A DNA stretch of 64,000 bases from Orientallactaga sibirica (GCA_036365145.1 JAEOAD010002183.1:3683501-3747500); one strand, 5' to 3'; shown: positions 22,318-34,360, counted from the stretch's first letter. Notes: generated by a model not told the origin, from the sequence alone. Translations and numbers: made by a program.

Positions 22318-22350
<33 letters not shown>

Positions 22351-22521
22351 TAGAGAATGGGCACTCCAGGGCTTCGAGCCACTGCAAACAAACTCCAGAT
22401 GCATGAACCACCTTGTGCATCTAGCTTACGTGGTTACTGGGGAATCGAACCGAGGTTCTTTGGCTTTTCAGGCAAGCACCTTAACTGCTAAGCCATCTCT
22501 CTAGCCCTCCAAATATTCTTT
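22252..22521 (-). mobile_element. DIP-like SINE
   Basis: The reversed copy has a GAGAGA tract and ends CCATCTCTCTAGCCC. Flanks ccgaatattctttt and tccaaatattcttt form an aged TSD. Confidence 0.9.
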
Positions 22522-23040
22522 AAAACTCTTTAATGACTCCTCCCTAGAGTTAGCAAAAGTCTTTCACTGAATATTTCAACCTGGTCACTAGACAATGAAC
22601 GCTGGCTCTAATGTACAGAGTGAAAAGCTTAGTACCTGGAACATAGGTGATAATCATTTATAGCCCCATCATCATCTTCACCAGCATCATCCAGCATCTG
22701 GTTAAGGTAATGCTGCTGATGAGTTTAAGCAATCATATAAACAGACCTGGTGACTCGTCTTCCCACATACCCTGTCAATGACCTCTCTCCTTTCTTTAGG
22801 AATGTCAACAGTGATAGCAGGGTGTGAATGGCCAGTGATCCTTGTTGGCAACCTCCTACTTTATATATCTTTAAGTGTGTTTCTTGGAAAATGTTTCCCA
22901 GAACGTTAGATTTATACCTCCCCATTTGCTGTGACAATTAATATAGCCATAAGGATCAATGGAAATTTATTAATGGCAATAAGATTCATGACAATTTAAA
23001 TGTATAGTTATAAATAACTTTAAGACAGCTCTATGTACAT
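22522..23040. other. Non-coding intron, nothing recognised
   Basis: AT-rich, without credible frames or recognised repeats. Confidence 0.35.
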
Positions 23041-23049
23041 GAGTGTCTG

Positions 23050-23240
23050 GGAATTGCTGAGAAGATTGCTTAGTGGTTAAAGGCACTTGCTTGTAAAGCC
23101 TGCAGGCCCTGGTTTAATTCCCTACTACCCACAAAAAGCCAGATGCACAACATGGCGTATGCCTCTCTTCGTTTGCAGTGGCAGGAGGCCTTATCTCATC
23201 CATACTCTCTTTCTCCCTTTCCATCTCTCCCTTAAGTTGC
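23050..23240 (+). mobile_element. DIP-like SINE, strongly diverged
   Basis: GAGAAGATTGCTTAGTGGTT, AAAGCCAGATGCACAACATG and TTCGTTTGCAGTGGCAGGAG keep the DIP order. The tail is short. Confidence 0.75.
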
Positions 23241-23624
23241 TCCTTGCCAGGTCATAATGATGAGAAAAGTAAAGTCTATAGACTGTATCTTTCCTAGGAG
23301 CTAAAGGCAGACCTTTTGCTGTTCACCATAAAGATAAGGTTTTGTAAACATTTGTAACACACATGCACACACATGCAGGCATTATTTGGTTCTATTGCTC
23401 TGTCTTGTGAGAATTGGGTCTCAATGAGCTGAGACCAAGATGTGAATCCTTTGCTATGAGTCAGAAACTGTCCTTCCTCTCTAACCCAGGAGTCTTGTAT
23501 CTTCCACAAACACCCATGAACCTGGTAGGCCTTCTAGTGAGCTTGCAAGTAGGGTAGAATCTGAGACTTTCACAATTACATTCGACTTCATAGACATGAA
23601 TGCTATGTATTATTAATTACTTTT

Positions 23625-23950
23625 CTCACTGTTGTAACCAACACCTGACAAAGGCAACTTGAGGAAGGAAGGGTTTATATTGATTCACGGTTTAAAGGCA
23701 TGATGACAGGATCCTGAGGCATAGTCCTGTGTCCATAGTCAGGAAGCATAGACAGATGAATGAATGCTGGTGTTCAGCTCACTTCTCCTTTTCATTCAGT
23801 CTAGGACCCCAGCTCATGAAATGGTACCGTCCACATTTAGGATGGGACTTCTCACCTCAATCCAATATAGAAACTCCAACTCCCTACAGACATACCCAGA
23901 TGTTTGTCTCCTAGGTGATTCTGGATCCTGTCAAGTTGACAATCAATTTT
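23625..23950 (-). mobile_element. Rodent interspersed repeat, family uncertain
   Basis: CACTGTTGTAACCAACACCT to CTGTCAAGTTGACAATCAAT is a common rodent repeat pattern (L1 3'-end or LTR-like). I cannot name the family. Confidence 0.45.
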
Positions 23951-24183
23951 CACTATTTCAATATGCAATTTGAAAGCAGCTTTAATTCATTATAGCCTAA
24001 ATCTAAGAACCACTTTAGAATGAACAACCACACAACTATGACAAGTGTGTGAACGAACCGATGCTACACGTGTGTAATGTCGTAAATAAATCTCAAAACC
24101 ATGTTGAAGAAACAGGCAGACAGAAAAGTACATATTCAAGAATTCTATTGATGTCAAGTTCAGAACCACCAAAAATTACCCCT

Positions 24184-24655
24184 GGTGGTAAAGCTTGAAT
24201 AGCCTTCATCTTTGTGTGAGGACACGTTGACTGAAATGGGTGTGGAGAAGCCTGGCGGGTGCATGCAGGAGATGTTTTAACTTATGATCTGGTTAGTAAC
24301 CTTCAGTTAGGAGAGTAGGGACTGGAGAGAGCTGCATGAAGATTAACATAATCTTGAAGTAAGAAGTCAGTTGGTGGAGCACGGAACAAGCCAGCAATAT
24401 ACAAATGTGGGAGAAGTGGGTGCCATATAAATGACCTTTAAAAGGGTCATGAGACTTCTGGCCCAGGGCTTTTGAGTAGATGGCTTTTCAAGCTCATTTG
24501 CCCATTCCCATTCGTGGACGTGCCTTTCTCTTCCTTAATAAACTGTCTAGTTTTCTATGACTTTACCATGCTTCCCTGGGGAAATTCTTTGTCCTGAAGT
24601 AGAAGAACCTGGAAATCTCACTGGGTGTCCCATTATCTGCTTTTACACAGTCTGA
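24184..24655 (+). mobile_element. Candidate ERV LTR
   Basis: The segment has a TATA-like CCATATAAATGACC near 24424, followed by CTTAATAAACTGTC near 24535, the spacing of an LTR promoter and poly(A) site. Edges are uncertain. Confidence 0.35.
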
Positions 24656-25855
24656 TGAGTGAATTCATAGGCAAAGATCCATCAATCTGAGTACTATGCC
24701 CTGAGCTATATGTTAAAGAACTAAAGAAAGGAAGGGATGGAAGTAGAGAGCACCTGTGTGTGTGGCCGTTATATCCAGGTCATTAATAAATGGGTGTATC
24801 TGCTAGGGTTTAAGTAAGAACCCTAGAAGATCTTGTCTTTCATCTTTCTATTTGTTTGGCCAATCTATTGGAGTTTGCCCAAGATTGCTAATAGCTAGCT
24901 ATGGGGTGAGAGGAAAGAGATGAGTCACACAGGATCAGGCCAAGAAAGACTAAGAATTCTGTAGATTAGCCCTAGAGAGACACAGAGCCTAGAAAGCTGA
25001 AGCTGGGCACATCGGAAGTTTCTGGCTGTGCCCTCAGTGGCACAGAACTCGCCCTTTCATCCTAGAGGCATAAGACTTTTCTGAGACTAGACTAAAGGGC
25101 TCTGCATGATGGCAGGGTCTGACTTGGGGCAAGTGCCTTTATGTGTAGTGGCTCTCTCCTCCCTCTGCAATGTGGCTCTCCTCACCCCAACCTGAAGAGC
25201 ACAGCCCCAAGCATCAGCTGACAGCACCAAGTATCCTCATAAGTGAGGTGGGGGCAGGTGTTTCATTGACTCCAAATCTTTTCAGATGCTTGGTAAATAT
25301 TTAATTTAAAAAATCTGGTTTGGGGGAGGGGTGGAGGGGAGATAAGGATATTGCTACCCTCTGGGCTTGGGGGGGTGGTTAGCAGTCCAGCAATTCTGAG
25401 AAATTATTCATCCACTGTTCATCTTTGAGTTATTACAGTCAGTGTATGTCTCTAAGGAACAAGTTTATTAGTGTTGCTAAGATAATTAGTCTATTCTACT
25501 TAAAAGCAATTCAAATTGTCTCCTTGTATATTTCTTTCCAGAGTTCACTGTGGTTACATTTCTCCTTGTTCCTATTTTGCTCTCATTTTCCCATTGGAGA
25601 GAGCTCACTTTCAACACAGCTTCCCAACTCTCCAGTTGGCCTAATGTCTTCATTGGAGCGGAAGTCTCTAGTCTTCAGCTAGCTCAGTCTTCTCCTGGCT
25701 ACAGTCTCCAGCTTGCATAACGCCTGCCACTGAGGTCCTCTGTCACATCACTCAGGAGGATGGGCTTGCTTCCTCTCGGCTCCTCTCAAGCCTAAGGATT
25801 TGTAGCAGGGAAGACACTTGCAAAGTTTGCACCAATCCAAAGCCCTGTGCAGGCA
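24656..25855. other. Non-coding intron, nothing recognised
   Basis: A G-rich run lies near 25320-25380. There is no credible frame or repeat. Confidence 0.35.
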
Positions 25856-26041
25856 GAAACAGCGTATCACAGGGCGTGGTGGCGCATGCCTTTACTCCCA
25901 GCACTCGGGAGGCAGAGGTAGGAGGGTGGAGGAGAGTTCAAGGCCACCCTGAGACTACATAGTTAATTCCAGGTCAGCCTGGACCAGAGTGAGACCCTAC
26001 CTTGCAAAACCAAAAAAAAAAAAAAAGAAACAGCGTATCAC
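25856..26041 (+). mobile_element. B1 SINE with exact 15-bp TSD
   Basis: The B1 body (25871-26026) is flanked by gaaacagcgtatcac at 25856-25870 and 26027-26041, without mismatch. This implies a recent insertion. Confidence 0.96.
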
Positions 26042-26078
26042 TTTCTGAGCATCTTAACAACTTTCACTACTCTTGACC

Positions 26079-26200
26079 AATGATCCTCAAACCCTATGCG
26101 CACAAATCACCTGGGCATCTTGTTAAAATGTAGGCTTTGGTTCAACAGGTCCAGACCAGCTCCCAGGATGATGTAGCTTCTTGTCGCTGGCGGTACTTTA
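26079..26200. mobile_element. MER5-like (hAT) fragment
   Basis: GATCCTCAAACCCTATGCGC followed by AATCACCTGGGCATCTTGTT is the start pattern of MER5-type non-autonomous hAT elements. Confidence 0.5.
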
Positions 26201-26785
26201 AACAGTGAAAGATTGAATTCACTCTTCCTTGACCACTTACATTAGGCCTGGGCATCCCTTTCCTCCTCACAAAAGCCCTAACACCCCTGTAGGAATCAAG
26301 TAGAAGGTTATTAATGATGCTGCTCAGACACCTCAGACACTGCTCTCTAGGTCTTTGGTTCTTTAATAACCTCTAAATCCCTGCAGGCTCCATTGTCACC
26401 TTCACAATGGAGCTAATCTAGCTGCACCCCCTTGCCATGGATAACTGCATGATTTAGCAGTCATGCAGAGCTCCAGCTCCCAGGACTTCACAGGAGGAAG
26501 CAGAGCTGCGAGGGAATTCTTAAGCACAGAATGGGGAGTTCCTTTATCTTCTTTCTTTGCATAATATTTACATTAATGTGATAGGAGAAAACCTAGGACT
26601 AATTAATAAATTATCTGTTTTTCTAGCTGCTTATCATTTTCTGTTATTTAGTTTAATAGCGTTTTCATGCTCAGGATTTAATGAGCGTTTTTTCCCTCTT
26701 ACTTTTAAGTACTAATATGTAAACAAATATACTTTTCTCCAAGTCCACTGGTTTTCATATCCTTCCTCTGTTACAGAGAAAATTC
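26201..26785. other. Non-coding intron; AT-rich stretch with homeodomain-type motifs
   Basis: The 26560-26760 part contains CTAATTAATAAATT and several ATTA sites and has no recognised repeat. It is a weak candidate for a conserved element. Confidence 0.3.
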
Positions 26786-26910
26786 CCTCATTCATTCATT
26801 CATTCATTCATTCATTCATTCATTCAAGCAGCAAGCATTTACTTTGTGCTGTGGGAGAGGAGGTACTGGGGATAAGACAATGAACAAAGCCCTGGCTTCA
26901 GGTCAGGAGA
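26786..26910 (-). mobile_element. L2 3' end with expanded (TTCA)n
   Basis: About nine TTCA repeats precede GCAAGCATTTACTTTGTGCT and GGGGATAAGACAATGAACAA, the reverse of the L2 terminus. The native terminal repeat has expanded. Confidence 0.7.
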
Positions 26911-27237
26911 GAGATTTGTGCAAGAAGATTGGGAATATCATGTCTAGGATTAGGTAAAGGTTGTTCAAATAATTTAGTAGAGAGGCATTTGTACTGAGGT
27001 GGCCTAACATGAAGGATTTCTATACAAGCAAGGTAAAACTTAAGCTCAGCCAGTCACAAGAAGCCAATTGAATATTAGTTATATCATCTTGACTTCCATT
27101 CTAGGACAGCCCAAATAAAACAACTGCTCAGACTTTAACAAATCAAATACCTTCTTTGTTCTGTTTCCACTTTCCTGTCAACCACTTTCAATCAGTTTGT
27201 TTTGGAGGCTCCTTATTGACTGTTTTCTCAAATAAAC

Positions 27238-27404
27238 TTCTTGTTGTTGTTGTTTTCGAGGTAGGGTCTTGCTCTAGCCTAGGCTGACTTGGAACTCACT
27301 CTGTAGTCACAAGCTAGCATTGAACTCACAGAAATCCTCCTACCTCTTCCTCCTGAGTGCTGAGATTAAAGGCATGAACCACCATGCCCAGCTTCAAATA
27401 CACT
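27238..27404 (-). mobile_element. B1 SINE
   Basis: TTTTCGAGGTAGGGTCTTGC to CCACCATGCCCAGC. Flanks tcaaataaact and tcaaatacact suggest a TSD. Confidence 0.9.
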
Positions 27405-27438
27405 CTTTATAAAAGTTTAATATGTCAGTACTTATCTT

Positions 27439-27655
27439 TGGTAAAAAAAAAAAAATTATATTATTTGCATAGGGAGAAAGAAAGAGAGAGAATGGGCATG
27501 TCAGGGCCTCTTGCCACTGCAAACAAACTCAAATGCATGTGCCACTTTGTGCATCTGGCTTTACGAGGGTACTGGGAAATTGAACCCAGGCCATCAGACT
27601 TTGTAAGCAAGTGCCTTTAACTACTGAGCCATATCTCCCGCTCCAGCATTTATCT
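27439..27655 (-). mobile_element. DIP-like SINE
   Basis: The reversed copy has a poly(A)-like stretch at 27440 and ends CCATATCTCCCGCTCC. Flanks agtacttatcttt and agcatttatcttt support a TSD. Confidence 0.88.
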
Positions 27656-27822
27656 TTTAAATTGAGTGAACGCAAACTGTTCTATTTTTTTTTTTTAATG
27701 CTTTCTTCTCTCTTAATGCTCAACCTAGTGGGAAGGTTAAAGAGGCAGAAGATGAACCTTGCTTTGTTGCCTAAGATAGCTGGTATGCTGGTTGGAATAA
27801 AAATGGTCCCACAGGATCAAGC

Positions 27823-27992
27823 TTTTTTTTTTTTTTTTCCTTTTTTTTTTTTTGCAGTAGGGTCTCACTCTAGCCCAAGCTGACCTGGCACTCACTCTGT
27901 AGTCTCAGGCTGTCCTCAAACTCATAGCAATCCTTCTACCTACCTCTGCCTCCTGAGTGCTGGGATTAAAGGTGTGAATGACCATGCCTGGT
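27823..27992 (-). mobile_element. B1 SINE
   Basis: A long T tract is followed by GCAGTAGGGTCTCACTCTAG and ends CCATGCCTGGTG. Confidence 0.9.
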
Positions 27993-28000
27993 GACTCATG

Positions 28001-28146
28001 GTTTTTTTTTTGTTTTTTTGGTTGTTTGTTTTTGGTTTTTGAGGTAGGGTCTTTTTGACCTGGAATTAACTTTTTGTCTCAGGGTGGCCTCGAACTCACG
28101 ACAAGGGTACCTCTGCCTCCTGAGTGCTGGCCCCAGGCTGACCTGT
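28001..28146 (-). mobile_element. B1 SINE, truncated and rearranged
   Basis: TTTTTGAGGTAGGGTC jumps directly to TTTTGACCTGGAATTAAC. The copy stops at GAGTGCTGG and is followed by a stray internal B1 piece (CCCCAGGCTGACCTG). Confidence 0.85.
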
Positions 28147-28322
28147 TTTTTTTTGGTCTTTTGGTTGTTTTTTGGTTGGTTTTTTGAGGTAGGGTCCCGC
28201 TCTGGCCCCAGGCTGACCTGGAATTAACTATGTAGTTTCAGGGTGGCCTCGAACTCACGACAATCCTCCTACCTTTGCCTCCTGAGTGCTGGGATTAAAG
28301 GTGTGCACCACTATGCCCAGCT
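28147..28322 (-). mobile_element. B1 SINE
   Basis: A complete reversed B1 runs from a TTTTGG-rich tail to CCACTATGCCCAGC. It is the third of three B1s packed within 0.5 kb. Confidence 0.92.
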
Positions 28323-28640
28323 CAGGTATTTTTTTTTATTAAGATTAAGCTTCCTAGTTAAGTTTCTAGTAGGCAAAGTCCTGCTAGAGGTGGATCACTG
28401 AGGTGATCTTGAGTCCTCCCCACCAGGTGTGTTGAGATCCAGTTTGAGTTTTGGTTGTTCATGTTTGCTGGTGTTCATTTTCCTCTCTCTGCTGTGGATG
28501 TATGAAAGTTACAGCCAGCTTCCTCCATGATGATAAAGCTTCCCTTGGAATTTGATTTGTAAGCCAGAACTCTTTCCTCCTATGGGCTGCTTCTGATTGG
28601 GTATTTGTCCCAGCTATTAGAAGGTAACTGCAAAGTACCA

Positions 28641-29916
28641 AGAAATGGGGTCATTACTGCTAGAAACCTTATTGTGTGGCTGTGGTTGTTTGAAATTGAT
28701 TTGTTGGAGGAATGTAGAAGGATTTGAAACCTTGGTCTCAAAAATGCCTTGCAGTGCTATAAGTACAGCTTGATGGATTCTGGTCAGAATTTGAAATATC
28801 TAAATGTAGAAAGAACTGTGGATTGTGAAGTTTGACTTATGGAGGAAAGAAAGAGCTTTGCCTGAGCTGGACTACATGCAGTTTGTGTGAGAGGTTTGTG
28901 TTTTGCCTGCCTGTTTGCTGAAACTTTTGCAGGAAAATGGACAGTGTGAGCAGAATGATATGGCATAGAAAGAAATCAAAGTTTCAGGCTGGAGGCAGTG
29001 CATGTTCAGCTGCAATGGTTTGAGAGATTACAATCATTGAGATTGGGCCAGCTGTTCTGTATTAGGACAGCAGAAAGAATGAAGACTTTTTTGAAAGAAA
29101 GGGGCCTGAATACTGAAGGAGTATCCTGCTCTTCAAGGTTGGCTTTATTCCTCCCCTGAATTAACAAGTTGGCAGCCCACTTGGTACTATGGAGAAAAAT
29201 AAATGCAGAAAAAAAGATGATCATTGTATTTGCAACATGGGTTTGAGCAGTGTGAAGCAGGCTTGTTGGATTCTGTGTGTGGAGACCTGATGGAGCCACG
29301 AGAATGAACTGTGGGTTGCAGTGTATTCCCTAGGACTTTTTGAAATGCCAGGACTGTGAGATTGCCACCAAGGAGAACTGCTAGCTTGGGATGGATTGTT
29401 CCCTGGGCTGTAAGCATCCCAGCTAGATGAGTGCAATTGGAATTTTAAAGTCTTTGACACTGGTTAGAGGTGTTGGATTTGGAGCTACAGGATTTGATGT
29501 TTGCCCTGTTTGTTTGAAATCATATAGTGGTGCAATTTTTTTTTTCTATGCCTACTACCATATTTTGCAATGTGAATGTTTATTCTCTGCTATTATGTTC
29601 TTTTGGTTTTACAGCTCACACTTAAGACTATGGAGATGTTTGAACAGAATTGGGATTGCTAAAAACTATGGGGACTCTTAAAATTGGACTGAGCAGGGTG
29701 TGGTGATGCACGCCTTTAATCCCAGCATTTAGGGGGCAGATGTAGGAGGATTGCCATGAGTTTGAGGCCACCCTGAGACTACATAGTGAATTCCAGGTTA
29801 GCCTGGGGTAGAGTGAGACTCTACCCCAAAAAATAAATAAATAAAAATAAAATTGGACTGAATACATTGCATTTTCCATCATGGATGGTTATCAATTTAT
29901 AGGGGTTGGGGCATAA
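28641..29916 (+). mobile_element. MaLR internal region
   Basis: The stretch between the two LTRs is non-coding and ends with ACTATGGGGACTCTTAAAAT, CTGAATACATTGCATTTTCC and TATAGGGGTTGGGGCATAAT, directly before the 3' LTR. This is the known end of rodent MaLR internals. It contains one B1. Confidence 0.65.
29681..29861 (+). mobile_element. B1 SINE with exact 12-bp TSD
   Basis: The TSD aaattggactga lies at 29681-29692 and 29850-29861. The body ends in CTACCCCAAAAAATAAATAA. Confidence 0.94.
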
Positions 29917-30532
29917 TATAGTGGTTTGAATTAGGTGTCCCCCATAAACTCATATATTTTTTTTTTTTTTTTTTTGGAGAGAGACAGAAAGAGAGAGGGA
30001 GAGGAAAACAGATAGAGATGGGTGTGCCAGCAGCCTCTCAGCTGCTGCAAACGAAATCCAGATGCATGTGCCCCCTTGTGGTCAAGTGTGGCATTGCGCC
30101 CTTGTGTCACTTTGCACCTGGCTAAACGTGGGACCTGGAGATTGGAACCGCTGGAGATTGGAACCGGTGTTCTTAGACTTAGGAGGCAGGCGCCTTAACC
30201 GCTAACCCATCTCTCCAGCCCTAAACTCATATATTCTGAATGCTAGGTCCCCAGCTGGTGGTAATTTGGGAACTGGAGCATCCTGGAGAAGGTGTGTTGT
30301 TGAGGGTAGGCTAATGGGTTAACAGCTTCCCTTTGCTGGTGTTTGGCACACTATCCTATGCTGATGCCCCCTGACATTGGCCAGGAGATGATGTACAGCC
30401 TCTGCTCATGCCACATTTTCCCTGCTATCATGGAGCTTTACCTCGAGTCTGTAAGCCAAAAGAAACCCTTTCCTCTCACAAGCTGCTTTTGGTCAGGTGC
30501 TTTGTGCCAGCAACACGTAGGTAACTACAATA
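29917..30532 (+). mobile_element. ORR1-type 3' LTR, interrupted by a SINE
   Basis: TATAGTGGTTTGAATTAGGT, CCCCCATAAACTCATAT, then (after the SINE) TTCTGAATGCTAGGTCCCCA and CATGGAGCTTTACCTCGAGT, ending GTAACTACAATA, follow the ORR1 consensus. Confidence 0.85.
29945..30235 (-). mobile_element. DIP-like SINE, long variant, exact 14-bp TSD
   Basis: The TSD taaactcatatatt is exact at 29945-29958 and 30222-30235. The body carries the extra internal block GCATTGCGCCCTTGTGTCAC. It inserted in the ORR1 LTR. Confidence 0.95.
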
Positions 30533-30983
30533 TCAGGTGAGGAGGGAATAGGATCTACCTTAGGGAGGATGTTTGCCTAAGAGGAATTTGGAAGGAATTT
30601 GTCTTTCTCTCCACCCCTGCTCACATTCCATGGTTGCCAAAATATTCTTCCATAATATTAATATTGGAGAAAATTTCTGACAGAAGGCAAGCTGATTATG
30701 GCACTAAAGACTTCCTCCATAAAACACAGACATGACAAGTCCTTGAGCGTAGCTCTTCTAATGTCCCAGCCTCATGATGAGCAGTCCGAATGAACCAAGC
30801 CTTTTAAGTTTCTCCCTGTAGCCCTGCATTTCCATGGCACTAGAACTTGGACAAGCACTTCATAGTAATCCCTGATTAAATGTCACAAGTCTGTGTGAGT
30901 AGATTTCAGCATGAAGTTTATGTTTCCCTTTGTGCACTAAGAAGGGGACATGAGGCACAGCAAGTTGAACGCAATGGTAGCTG
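30533..30983. other. Non-coding intron, nothing recognised
   Basis: No identified repeat or gene between the MaLR and the 45-bp array. Confidence 0.35.
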
Positions 30984-31862
30984 AGGAGGTGAGGGTCAGG
31001 GACAGCATGTTGAAGACAGAGAACATGTGGAGGTGAGGGACCGGGAACAGCATGTTGAAGACAGAGAACATGTGGAGGTGAGGGACCGGGAACAGCATGT
31101 TGAAGACAGAGAACATGTGGAGGTGAGGGACGGGGGACAGCATGTTGAAGACAGAGAACATGTGGAGGTGAGGGACAGGGACAGCATGTTGAAGACAGAG
31201 AACATGTGGAGGTGAGGGACCGGGAACAGCATGTTGAAGACAGAGAACATGTGGAGGTGAGGGACGGGGGACAGCATGTTGAAGACAGAGAACATGTGGA
31301 GGTGAGGGACGGGGACAGCATGTTGAAGACAGAGAACATGTGGAGGTGAGGGACGGGGGACAGCATGTTGAAGACAGAGAACATGTGGAGGTGAGGGACG
31401 GGGGACAGCATGTTGAAGACAGAGAACATGTGGAGGTGAGGGACGGGGACAGCATGTTGAAGACAGAGAACATGTGGAGGTAAGGGACCAGGAACAGCAT
31501 GTTGAAGACAGAGAACATGTGGAGGTGAGGGACGGGGGACAGCATGTTGAAGACAGAGAACATGTGGAGGTGAGGGACGGGGGACAGCATGTTGAAGACA
31601 GAGAACATGTGGAGGTGAGGGACGGGGGACAGCATGTTGAAGTGAGGGACGAGGGACAGCATGTTGAAGACAGAGAACATGTGGAAGTGAGGGACCGGGA
31701 ACAGCATGTTGGAGACAGAGAACATGTGGAGGTGAGGGACCGGGAACAGCATGTTGGAGACAGAGAACATGTGGAAGTGAGGGACCAGGAACAGCATGTT
31801 GAAGACAGAGAAAATGTGGAGGTGAGGGACGGGGGACAGCATGTCGAAGACAGATGGTATGT
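30984..31862. repeat. Minisatellite, about 20 copies of a 45-bp unit
   Basis: The unit contains GGTGAGGGACCGGGAACAGC and ATGTTGAAGACAGAGAACAT. Variants are 44 or 45 bp, and one unit near 31630-31660 is shortened. Since 45 is a multiple of three, both strands carry long repeat-born open frames. These resemble no protein and are not genes. Confidence 0.97.
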
Positions 31863-33934
31863 GGGCCCAGTTCATACTCTGTCTGCATGACCATGGGCAG
31901 TTTCTTTTTCTTTTCTAGACCTTAGTTTTCATGACTTTCTTCTTACATACTATGAGTAATGTGTTGAAATGTGTTTTAAAGTGTGAACTACAATTGTGAG
32001 GAAAGTATGGTTTGAATGCACATCATGGACGGCAATGACTGAAACACACAGTGTCTCGACTGGCACCTTCTGAGTGTCTACTAACACTGAACACATCACG
32101 TGTATCATTCAGTTCTCAATTTATATCTATAGGATGTGGGGACTATACTACAAGCAGCTTACATACAGTGCCACTCAAGCAGAGAATGGTGAAGTCTTTC
32201 TAACAATAGAAGGTACAGTCTGGTTGCAGTGTAGGCGCTTCTTGCCAACTCTCTGTGCCAGCTGCCACACGCAATTGTCCCCGTGTGGATAAGCTGCAGC
32301 TCATATTTCATTTCTTTCCAGGCTGAAGTTTTCTTCCTACAGCTCAGCTCATTGGTCAGCATGGAGCCCTGGGACTTAGATAATCCTAATATTACATAAA
32401 GAGCAAATCATAATTAGGAAGCTAAATCTTCTGAGGAAAGAGAGTGTGTGTAACAAATTCCAAAGTCAAGCCTGGATAATTTCCTCCTGCTCTAGCTGAG
32501 CCACATCAACCTTCTCTTTTTCCACCACGGATAACTGGGCTCATTGTGTATTGTCTTCAAACTTTTTTTTCCTGATTAGCATATAATGTATTCATAATTA
32601 AATAATTTTAGAAAATTATGCACTGCTTAAAAACAAGAATAGGAAACTCACCATCCTGATAGTACTATTGTTAACATTTTGTTATGTATTTTCCCCCATG
32701 CTTTTTTTTAGCATAAATGCCTAGATATTGCATGTGCAGTCTCATAAGCCATTTTTCCTGCTCAGTAGCTCATGGAACAATGCATGTGAAAAATGTAGAT
32801 GAACAGCATACTATTTAGGACCTCCTTTGGCCTTGGAAAACTCAAGGAGAATTCATGTGGACATGATATAATTGGTTTTATTCAGCCTTTCCTAACAGAG
32901 ACACACATGCATCCAATCATTTATTTGTTCATTCATTTGGAAAACCACAAGATATTAGGGATAAAGAGGAAAATAAAGACATTGTTCTGTGTCAATTTCT
33001 TTTTGGCCAAAACTCATTGACCTCTGTTGCTCCCACCTCTCTTGCCCATACAGCCCCAAAAGTTGCTTGCTTGCTTTGTTATTGGAAGCAGGCAGGCTTT
33101 ACTTGGTGGCCCTCCCCCCACTTCCAATCCTCTCCTCTTCTCTCTCCCTCACTCTTTTTATTTATTTTTTATTTTTTTGCCTCTGGGTGTTAACAGTGGC
33201 ATAAAACTAATTTATAGCTCTTGCCAGGAAGAGGAGAAATTTTCATCTTAGCCCGTCATGTGAAAAGCACTAGAGCAAATGAATAATTGTTGACCCATGC
33301 TACCTATTAGAGGTTGTACTAGGGTCACCCAGTTTGTTGTTTTAACACAGGAAATTAAGGGCCCTAGCAAGAGCTTGCATGGGAACTGAATTGGTAATGA
33401 GAGGGAACGTCTTTGTCTTTGTGGGTGACCTCCCCTGGTGCTGTTTGCAGAGAGCAGATTGCAGCCTCACTTCCACAACTACCTCATGGGAAGGGCACTT
33501 CCCCATCTACTCTGCTGGAGTCCGCTTTTGATTTTAGGCTTTACAGTCACCCCCCAGGGTCCTTATCAATCCGTATATGCCTGTAGAGCAACTGGAATAT
33601 GCTGTAAGAACCGAGGGGAATGTGGCCATAGATGTGCAACTTTAGCTCTCAGGAGCTCACCAGCCCCTGACATATGCCCAGACCTGAGCTTCTGCACTGC
33701 CAGCTGTGGGGAGTGTTGGAGGCTGTGTACATCTTCAGGATCAAATGGCTTGACTTTGCAGGAAAGGCTTGTGTAGGAGTTGACAATTAACATGGGCTGG
33801 AAACAATGAGTAAACTGTGCATTGTGGATGAAAAACATACAAAAGGGGAGGAACATCTTCAAGAACAGGGAGGTGCTGGTCTTTTCAGGGACAGGGACAG
33901 CCAGAAGATTAAATAGGCTGGGATGAAAGGTGTA
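31863..33934. other. Non-coding intron, nothing firm
   Basis: An L2-like scrap (TTTGTTCATTCATTTGGAAA) lies near 32925. The short frames at 33027-33251 and 33438-33776 have no recognised domain. Confidence 0.35.
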
Positions 33935-34110
33935 GGCAGACGAAAGATGTTCCCCAACCTACCATGGCAGTATGCCCTTATAAACTGACCCCAAGTTGAA
34001 AATGTCTTAAGTCCAAAATGTACTTGATACACTCACCTGCCAGACATCATAGCTTGGTCCTTATTCTACTGTACAGTATCCTTTCTCTCATGATGAGGCT
34101 GATGGGAGCT
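33935..34110. mobile_element. Candidate old DNA-transposon fragment
   Basis: AACTGACCCCAAGTTGAAAA, then AAGTCCAAAATGTACTTGAT and CCAGACATCATAGCTTGG follow an order I associate with a Tigger-like MER element. The family name is uncertain. Confidence 0.4.
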
Positions 34111-34360
34111 GCAGCTTGCTGTTGCTCTACTTCTCAGGAGAGTGTCATATTGCATGGCCAGCCCCGAAAAAGATCAAAGTTCAAAACACAAGGTAGAGGT
34201 GCATTTCTTTCAAAGCATTCTAAGTCTGGGAGCACCTGCTCAGAGAACTTTGGAAGCCAGAGGAGAATTGGAAGGGTAGAAGGAGGTTTTATGACACCTT
34301 TAATTGGTCCACATCCTGAATGTCTCACCATGACACATGGGATATGTTGAATATGACCTG

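Larger units (their letters stand above)
27781..28640 (+). mobile_element. 5' LTR of a MaLR element, filled by B1 insertions
   Basis: After the B1 cluster, TCCTCCATGATGATAAAGCT, TTTGTAAGCCAGAACTCTTT and GGTAACTGCAAAGTA follow the ORR1/MT LTR 3' order. The start near TGGTATGCTGGTTGGAATAA is approximate. Confidence 0.6.

Noticed and set aside
30984..31862. CRISPR-like array of regular repeats
   Set aside because: Units are directly adjacent with no unique spacers, and the DNA is mammalian.
30860..31894. Minus-strand 344- and 312-codon frames and matching plus-strand frames
   Set aside because: Same cause: a 45-bp period divisible by three. Several frames are open at once, with no independent evidence of a gene.
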